From Rhodobacteraceae bacterium UBA6273 (lineage in GTDB: Bacteria > Pseudomonadota > Alphaproteobacteria > Rhodobacterales > Rhodobacteraceae), in the NCBI GenBank assembly GCA_002440625.1, contig DJUV01000074.1, positions 1 to 26,677 on the forward strand: a stretch of DNA of 26,677 nt. Direction: 5' to 3'. The notes beneath the pieces are model-generated. The model worked only from the letters and a program-made list of their open reading frames with translations. It was not told the DNA's origin and made no database searches. Each line of letters begins with the position of its first letter. Within the stretch, counting starts at the first letter, position 1. Below, one piece after another: positions 24,913 through 26,677 of this stretch. A program made the translations under genes and the position numbers.

Positions 24913-25815
24913 ATGACGCCGCATCCCCTGATCCTCCCGCTGCCCGGCAACGAGAGCTTTGCACGCGACCTCGCCGCAGCCGGAGGCGGCGAGGTTGGCG
25001 CGGTCGAGTCCCGCCGCTTTCCGGACGGCGAGACTTACCTGCGGCTCATGTCGCCGGTGGCGGGGCGCGCGGTCGATCTGGTCGCCACGCTCGCCGGGCC
25101 AGACCCTGACTTCCTGCGTCTCGCCTTCGCCGCGGATGCGGCCCGCGCCCAAGGCGCCGCGAGGGTGCGGCTGATCGCGCCCTATCTGGCCTACATGCGG
25201 CAGGACAAGGCGTTCCACCCCGGCGAGGCGGTGACCTCGGACACGTTTGCGCGGCTCGTCTCGTTGCTTGTCGACGGGCTTGTCACCGTCGATCCGCACC
25301 TGCACCGCCGCGCGGCGCTGGCGGACCTCTACACCATCCCCGCCGCCGCCGTGCAGGCCGCGCCGGCGCTGGCCGACTGGATCGCGGCAGAGGTCGAACG
25401 CCCGCTACTGATCGGGCCGGATTCGGAAAGCGCGCAATGGGTGCAAGCCATCGCCGAGCGGATCGGCGCGCCCTGGGCGGTGATGGAAAAGACCCGGCGC
25501 GGCGATTTCGACGTGTCGGTCGAACTGCCCGACCTTACGGGACGTGCGGGCCATACCCCGGTGCTGGTCGATGACATCGCCTCATCGGGGCGCACCCTGA
25601 TCGCGGCGGCGGAACTGCTCGCCGCGCGCGGGCTGGCCCGGCCGGTCTGCGCCGTGGTCCATGCTCTCTTCGCCGGCGATGCCTATGCGCGCCTCAAGGC
25701 GGTCGTGGCGCGCGTGGTATCCTGCGACAGCGTGCCCCATCCGTCGAACGCAATCCGGCTTGCACCGCTCGTCGCCCAGGCGATGGCGGCGCTGCCCGAC
25801 CGGCCCCGAACATGA
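24913..25815 (+). CDS. Ribose-phosphate pyrophosphokinase (PRPP synthetase) homologue
   Basis: This cytoplasmic enzyme is predicted to make PRPP from ribose 5-phosphate and ATP. Its 300 residues are slightly shorter than typical Prs (about 310-315). Family positions are RRFPDGETYLRL, the ATP-loop MRQDKAF (R96, Q97, D98; usual RQDRK), VTVDPHLH, IGPDSES (usual SPDxGG) and the PRPP loop VLVDDIASSGRTL (D220, D221; usual VDDIIDTAGT). These variants suggest a divergent, archaeal-like or accessory Prs rather than the housekeeping enzyme. GGAG lies before the ATG at 24913; the long upstream extension is not used. It lies between the membrane protein and the MBL-fold gene, 23 and 13 bases away. Confidence 0.87.
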   Translation: MTPHPLILPLPGNESFARDLAAAGGGEVGAVESRRFPDGETYLRLMSPVAGRAVDLVATLAGPDPDFLRLAFAADAARAQGAARVRLIAPYLAYMRQDKAFHPGEAVTSDTFARLVSLLVDGLVTVDPHLHRRAALADLYTIPAAAVQAAPALADWIAAEVERPLLIGPDSESAQWVQAIAERIGAPWAVMEKTRRGDFDVSVELPDLTGRAGHTPVLVDDIASSGRTLIAAAELLAARGLARPVCAVVHALFAGDAYARLKAVVARVVSCDSVPHPSNAIRLAPLVAQAMAALPDRPRT

Positions 25816-25828
25816 CAGGAGAATGCCC

Positions 25829-26677
25829 ATGCTGACGCTTACCACCCACGGCGCCGCCGGAACCGTCACCGGCTCGCGCCACCTCTTGACCCGCGGCAAC
25901 CAGCGCATTCTGGTCGATTGCGGCATGTTCCAGGGCCTGAAGAACCTGCGCGACCTGAACTGGGCGCCGTTTCCGGTCGAACCCCGGTCGATCGGCGCGG
26001 TTGTCTTGACCCATGCCCATCTCGACCATACCGGCTACCTGCCAAAACTGGTGGCCGACGGCTTCCGCGGCCCGATCTACGCCACGCCGGCAACCCGGGC
26101 GGTGGCCGAACTGATCCTGCGCGACAGCGGCTATCTGCAGGAAAAGGACGCCGAATACGCCAACCGCAAGGGCTATGCCAAGCACAAGCCCGCCAAGCCG
26201 CTCTATGGCGTCAAGGAGGCCGAACAGGCGCTGAAGGCCTTTGTCGAGGTCGATTTCCACGCGCCGACGACGATCCTCGGCGATGCGGAACTGACCTATC
26301 GCCACGCCGGCCACATCCTTGGCGCGGCGACCGCCGGCATCGACTGGGGCGGGCGCAAGGTGGTGTTCTCGGGCGATCTCGGCCGTTACGGCGACGAGGT
26401 GATGGTCGATCCCGAAGCAGTGGAGGAGGCCGACCATATCGTCATCGAATCCACCTACGGCAACCGCAGCCACGACCAGACCGACCCGGCCGAGGCACTG
26501 GCGGCGCTGATTTCGCGTACCGCCGCGCGCGGCGGCACCATCGTTATCCCGGCCTTCGCGGTCGGGCGGGCGCAGAGCCTGCTCTACTACATCTGGAAGC
26601 TGAAGCAGGGCGGGCGGTTCCGCGACCTGCCGGTCTATCTCGACAGCCCGATGGCGATCAACGCCAGCGAACTGCTG
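25829..26677 (+). CDS. MBL-fold, probably beta-CASP, RNA-processing nuclease, cut by the right window edge
   Basis: The 283 visible residues have no stop before the window ends. The metallo-beta-lactamase site is THAHLDHTGYLP (H62, H64, D66, H67), with further ligands in RHAGHILGA and FSGDLGRYGDE. ESTYGNRSH, followed by IVIPAFAVGRAQSLLYYIW and PVYLDSPMA, is typical of CPSF/YSH1-like beta-CASP exonucleases, which process RNA or DNA. The start is ATG 25829 because AGGAG lies seven bases ahead; ATG 25823 is too close to it. Same strand and 13 bases after the PRPP synthetase homologue, so it is probably co-transcribed with the arginine deiminase genes. Confidence 0.92.
   Translation, partial: MLTLTTHGAAGTVTGSRHLLTRGNQRILVDCGMFQGLKNLRDLNWAPFPVEPRSIGAVVLTHAHLDHTGYLPKLVADGFRGPIYATPATRAVAELILRDSGYLQEKDAEYANRKGYAKHKPAKPLYGVKEAEQALKAFVEVDFHAPTTILGDAELTYRHAGHILGAATAGIDWGGRKVVFSGDLGRYGDEVMVDPEAVEEADHIVIESTYGNRSHDQTDPAEALAALISRTAARGGTIVIPAFAVGRAQSLLYYIWKLKQGGRFRDLPVYLDSPMAINASELL

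Noticed and set aside
22859..24964. Minus-strand open frame of 701 codons
   Set aside because: Antisense to carbamate kinase and the DUF6629 and DUF5676 genes; composition is that of a shadow frame.

Overview
The window reads as chromosome from a high-GC alphaproteobacterium, most likely a Rhodobacteraceae member (Rhodobacter/Paracoccus/Defluviimonas type). This rests on codon use, protein family character, FnrL-type boxes of the form TTGAYGCAAATCAA, and a CueR/CopA system typical of that group. Genus and species cannot be settled from the sequence alone. No rRNA, tRNA, CRISPR array or intact insertion sequence was seen. Most of the window is accessory in character: copper and other metal handling, microoxic or anaerobic respiration and fermentation, and arginine catabolism.

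Layout. (A) 1-2119: a divergent pair of likely envelope-polysaccharide genes, a membrane protein running off the left edge and a GT4 glycosyltransferase. (B) 5736-2606, minus strand: a small exported Cys protein, a Tat-exported CuA subunit II, a B-type heme-copper oxidase subunit I homologue and a 57-residue membrane protein, preceded by an FNR-type box. Subunit I has Tyr where the ba3 oxidase has its heme a3 axial His and one of its CuB His ligands, and is the most unusual gene here. (C) 10170-5852, minus: copA, a gene of unknown function with HhH-like and PD-(D/E)XK-like parts overlapping copA by 4 nt, then cueR. Divergent from it at 10336-11560 are a CopZ-like chaperone and two DUF305 proteins. 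Both directions are served by MerR/CueR-type promoters with 19-bp spacers.

(D) 17561-11836, minus: a second small exported Cys protein, two ECF sigma factors overlapping by 4 nt (the second with a C-terminal Cys cluster), a Cys/His-rich 70-residue protein, a P1B-ATPase with CPD instead of CPC in the transport site, and an archaeal-type (type II) GAPDH. (E) 17732-26677, plus: a tightly packed series of a DUF2933 protein, an ICMT-family membrane methyltransferase, a c-type cytochrome, a YfcC-family transporter, arginine deiminase, ornithine carbamoyltransferase, carbamate kinase, DUF6629 and DUF5676 membrane proteins, a PRPP-synthetase homologue and an MBL-fold beta-CASP-type nuclease cut by the right edge. 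A perfect FNR-type box lies ahead of this series.

How it fits together (inference): CueR senses cytoplasmic Cu(I) and drives efflux by CopA together with periplasmic DUF305 proteins. The second ATPase module probably answers to its own sigma factors. An Fnr/Dnr-type regulator would switch on the unusual oxidase cluster and the arginine deiminase series at low oxygen, giving ATP from arginine through carbamate kinase, with type II GAPDH and PRPP synthetase as possible low-energy metabolic adjuncts.
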